From NCBI GenBank assembly GCA_964522445.1, contig CAZFUY010000070.1:1-16736 (forward strand): 16,736 nucleotides of DNA, written 5' to 3'. The notes beneath the pieces were generated by a model, which was not told the DNA's origin, did no database searches, and saw nothing but the letters and a program-made list of their open reading frames with translations. Position 1 is the first letter of the stretch. Each line of letters starts with the position of its first letter. The translations under genes were made by a program, and so were the position numbers. Shown piece by piece: positions 14,996-16,736 of the stretch. Source of the DNA: CAZFUY01 sp964522445 (lineage in GTDB: Bacteria > Pseudomonadota > Gammaproteobacteria > SZUA-229).

Positions 14996-15883
14996 TTAGC
15001 CCGCAAGTGCAGCTGCTAAATAAGCTGAAATAAAATCAACAACAGCACGAACACGCCCGGTATGTCTAAGATCTTTATGATAAACAAGCCAGATATTATG
15101 AGCTGGTAATAATATTGATTTAAGTACAGGCAACAGTTCTGAATTTGTTTGTTTAAATATTTCAGGTAAAACTGAAATCCCTGCACCGGATATAGTTGCT
15201 TTAAGACGAGCAATAGTACTATCACTACTTAAAACACATAAGCTTTTATCTGAGTGTTTTAACATCCATTGATTTTCCGGGAGCATAGAAAGCCGCTCAC
15301 CATAAGTCACTACTCTATGCTGAAATAAATCTTTTTTATTTTCTGGCAACCCATAGTTATGCCTGTATTGTGTGGATGCAAATATTCCCATCCTCATTTC
15401 ACCCAGTTTTTTAACCACCAGATTTGCTTCCTCAGGGCGAAATAATCGCACCGCAATATCTGCCTCTCCCTGAGTTAAATTTGCTGTACTGGACGATACA
15501 TTAAGAATAAGTTTTATATGCGGGTATTGTTGATAAAAGTTATTTAAAGCGGGAGTGAACACTTCCAGCCCCAACCCCTCTGGCATTGATAATCTGACTG
15601 TACCACTTACTTTTTCTTTATCACTTAAAGCTGTTCGCTGGATTTTTAATACAGAATTCTGAATATGCTGTGATTGCTCAAAAATATACTGGCCTTCCTG
15701 TGTAAGACTTAAACCTTTAACAGAGCGCTGAAATAATTTAATCTCCAGCGATGACTCAAGAGCATCAATATGTCGCCCCACCGTGGGTTGATTGGAATTT
15801 AGCTGTTTTGCAGCCGCCGATAAGCTACCTGCTTCAGCCGCTGCCATAAAGTATCTAAACCCATCCCAGTTCACATCATTCAT
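14996..15883 (-). CDS. LysR-type transcriptional regulator
   Basis: The N-terminal winged helix-turn-helix (about 5-62) contains FMAAAEAGSLSAAAKQLNSN followed by QPTVGRHIDALESSLEIKLF, typical of LysR regulators. A periplasmic-binding-like effector domain (about 90-290) follows. I chose the ATG at 15883, giving 295 residues, because family members start just before this helix. The ATG at 15925 would add 14 residues and put the nearby dyad (15893-15918) inside the gene. Neither start has a clear ribosome site. It resembles the regulators that act on a divergent neighbour, here the unrecognised gene at 16038. The effector and targets are unknown. Confidence 0.9.
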   Translation of the reverse strand: MNDVNWDGFRYFMAAAEAGSLSAAAKQLNSNQPTVGRHIDALESSLEIKLFQRSVKGLSLTQEGQYIFEQSQHIQNSVLKIQRTALSDKEKVSGTVRLSMPEGLGLEVFTPALNNFYQQYPHIKLILNVSSSTANLTQGEADIAVRLFRPEEANLVVKKLGEMRMGIFASTQYRHNYGLPENKKDLFQHRVVTYGERLSMLPENQWMLKHSDKSLCVLSSDSTIARLKATISGAGISVLPEIFKQTNSELLPVLKSILLPAHNIWLVYHKDLRHTGRVRAVVDFISAYLAAALAG

Positions 15884-15892
15884 AATTGAATA

Positions 15893-15918
15893 GTATATAG
15901 TCGTTTTTCGCTGTATAC
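15893..15918. promoter_or_regulatory. Dyad in the LysR-divergent intergenic region, possible LysR box
   Basis: GTATATAG (15893-15900) and CTGTATAC (15911-15918) are inverted repeats with one mismatch around a 10-bp centre. It lies 10-35 bp upstream of the chosen LysR start. LysR proteins usually bind such dyads in the shared region and repress themselves. Assignment rests on position and symmetry only. Confidence 0.4.
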
Positions 15919-16037
15919 GATACATTTTTGATTTGTTAGTTTAAATAGTAAGACGATTGGCTCATAAATTCTGTTTTGTCGAAACTTTATGCCCCAGCAA
16001 ACCTCGAACAGTTATTCAATTACTTAAAGGCCAGCTT

Positions 16038-16511
16038 ATGCAAAAGCAATTAGCATTTCATAACAAGTCAGTAGATATAAATTTAACAAATAGTGCTGCA
16101 TTACAAAGCAAACAGTTAAAATCAATATTATTAATTGAAATTCAAATTTATTTCAGCTGCCTGCTTGGAAAAAGACTGGCTTTTTATAGTATTGAGAAAT
16201 TAGATGGTACATGGCAATTAGAAGCCGATATGTTTTCAACTGTACTCAAAGATGCTCAGCAGTTAACTGACAATATTTATATTCGCTTTAATACCGTAAT
16301 GACAAAATCCTGCCCTGTTTCAGATTATATTGGCCCTCCCCCTGTTTCAGATTTCACCATTGCAAACCAGAAACCTTATGTACCCAACTGGTTAAACATA
16401 GATTTTAATAATGGCCTGTGGTCTGGTGAATATGGCTGGCACGCAAGTGAACCGGGATATTCAAATACCAAACAGGTTAGAGGAAATGCCATACTCACTA
16501 AAGCAGGCTAA
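16038..16511 (+). CDS. Unrecognised 157-residue protein divergent from LysR
   Basis: I do not recognise this protein. The ATG at 16038 is chosen because AAAGG lies seven bases upstream; an earlier in-frame ATG at 15957 lacks a site. It has no clear signal peptide. A hydrophobic, helix-like stretch (about 27-45, LKSILLIEIQIYFSCLLGKR) is followed by a mixed region. A short internal duplication, CPVSDYIGPP then PPVSDFTIAN (about 93-110), comes next, and then an aromatic, Gly/Asn-rich C-terminal part (PNWLNIDFNNGLWSGEYGWH). It may be controlled by the divergent LysR regulator. The perfect hairpin repeat begins 10 bp after its stop. Confidence 0.55.
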   Translation: MQKQLAFHNKSVDINLTNSAALQSKQLKSILLIEIQIYFSCLLGKRLAFYSIEKLDGTWQLEADMFSTVLKDAQQLTDNIYIRFNTVMTKSCPVSDYIGPPPVSDFTIANQKPYVPNWLNIDFNNGLWSGEYGWHASEPGYSNTKQVRGNAILTKAG

Positions 16512-16520
16512 TTTTTTAAG

Positions 16521-16589
16521 GTAGGGTGTGCCGTGCGCACCAAAAACCCAACAGATCATTATTTTTATGGTGCGCACGGCACACCCTAC
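16521..16589. repeat. MITE/REP-like palindromic repeat, copy 2 (intact arms)
   Basis: The arms are 21 bp and perfectly complementary: 16521-16541 begins GTAGGGTGTGCC and continues GTGCGCACC; 16569-16589 is its reverse complement. The 27-bp centre holds CCCAACAGATCA and ATTTTTA, shared with copy 1 at 1724-1794. The intact arms suggest this copy is younger or under selection as an RNA hairpin; it could end or stabilise the transcript of the gene just before it. There is no transposase in the window. Confidence 0.85.
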
Positions 16590-16623
16590 TTTGATATAAA
16601 TACTTAACTTACTGGCATTCATC

Positions 16624-16676
16624 AGCCTGTTTATGTTTATATGAAATCAAAATATAACAGCTATAAAAAACAGGCT
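16624..16676 (+). promoter_or_regulatory. 9-bp dyad flanking the leader of the NYN-domain gene
   Basis: AGCCTGTTT (16624-16632) and AAACAGGCT (16668-16676) are perfect inverted repeats 35 bp apart, immediately before the GTG at 16681. The right arm contains the AGG that would serve as ribosome site, so pairing of the arms in RNA could hide it. It could equally be two operator half-sites or chance. Confidence 0.3.
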
Positions 16677-16680
16677 TACT

Positions 16681-16736
16681 GTGAAAAAAATTGCTATTTT
16701 TGTCGATGTACAAAACATCTATTACACAACACGCGA
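16681..16736 (+). CDS. NYN-domain (LabA/DUF88-like) protein, 5' end only
   Basis: Only the first 18 codons are present, and the gene runs off the window. GTG at 16681 starts VKKIAIFVDVQNIYYTTR. The hydrophobic strand followed by D-x-x-N (FVDVQNIYY) is the signature of NYN domains, a PIN-like fold predicted to be a metal-dependent ribonuclease. An AGG lies six bases before the start. The start codon and family are inferred from this short piece. Confidence 0.7.
   Translation, partial: MKKIAIFVDVQNIYYTTR

Overview
The window looks like part of a chromosome from a free-living, moderately AT-rich nitrogen-fixing gammaproteobacterium. This rests on three things: nifA next to a complete rnfABCDGEH operon, as in the Azotobacter rnf1/nif region; the queA-tgt-yajC-secD-secF gene string; and the overall protein character. 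I cannot name the genus from sequence alone.

Left part (4-7405): nifA, the sigma54-dependent nif activator, runs leftward. A gap of about 500 bp separates it from the rightward operon rnfA-B-C-D-G-E-H. The gap holds a small hairpin repeat (1724-1794), two NifA upstream activator sites of the form TGT-N4-T-N5-ACA (1880-1895 and 1920-1935), a terminator-like hairpin (1943-1968) and a well-formed -24/-12 promoter (2011-2025). Read together, NifA bound upstream should activate the Rnf complex, which uses ion-motive force to send electrons from NADH to the ferredoxin or flavodoxin that feeds nitrogenase. No nifL lies between nifA and rnf, and NifA lacks the linker cysteine pair of the oxygen-sensing class. 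RnfD has Ser instead of the usual Thr at its predicted FMN attachment position.

Middle (7406-8359): a SCO1/SenC-type copper protein gene has its own candidate promoter, whose perfect TATAAT lies in the loop of an AT-rich dyad. It is followed by a gene-free stretch of about 240 bp with nested inverted repeats of unknown role.

Right part (8360-15925, all leftward): in transcription order, a LysR regulator, a SpoIIM-like membrane protein, queA, tgt, yajC, secD, secF and a small unrecognised gene. queA and tgt make the queuosine tRNA modification. YajC-SecD-SecF is the Sec accessory complex. Divergent from LysR is an unrecognised 157-residue gene (16038-16511), followed by a second copy of the hairpin repeat with perfect 21-bp arms (16521-16589). 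The window ends inside a NYN-domain (LabA/DUF88-like) gene.

The most informative signal is the non-coding nifA-rnfA region. I saw no tRNA, rRNA, CRISPR array, phage or complete insertion sequence. No wholly new protein system is evident.
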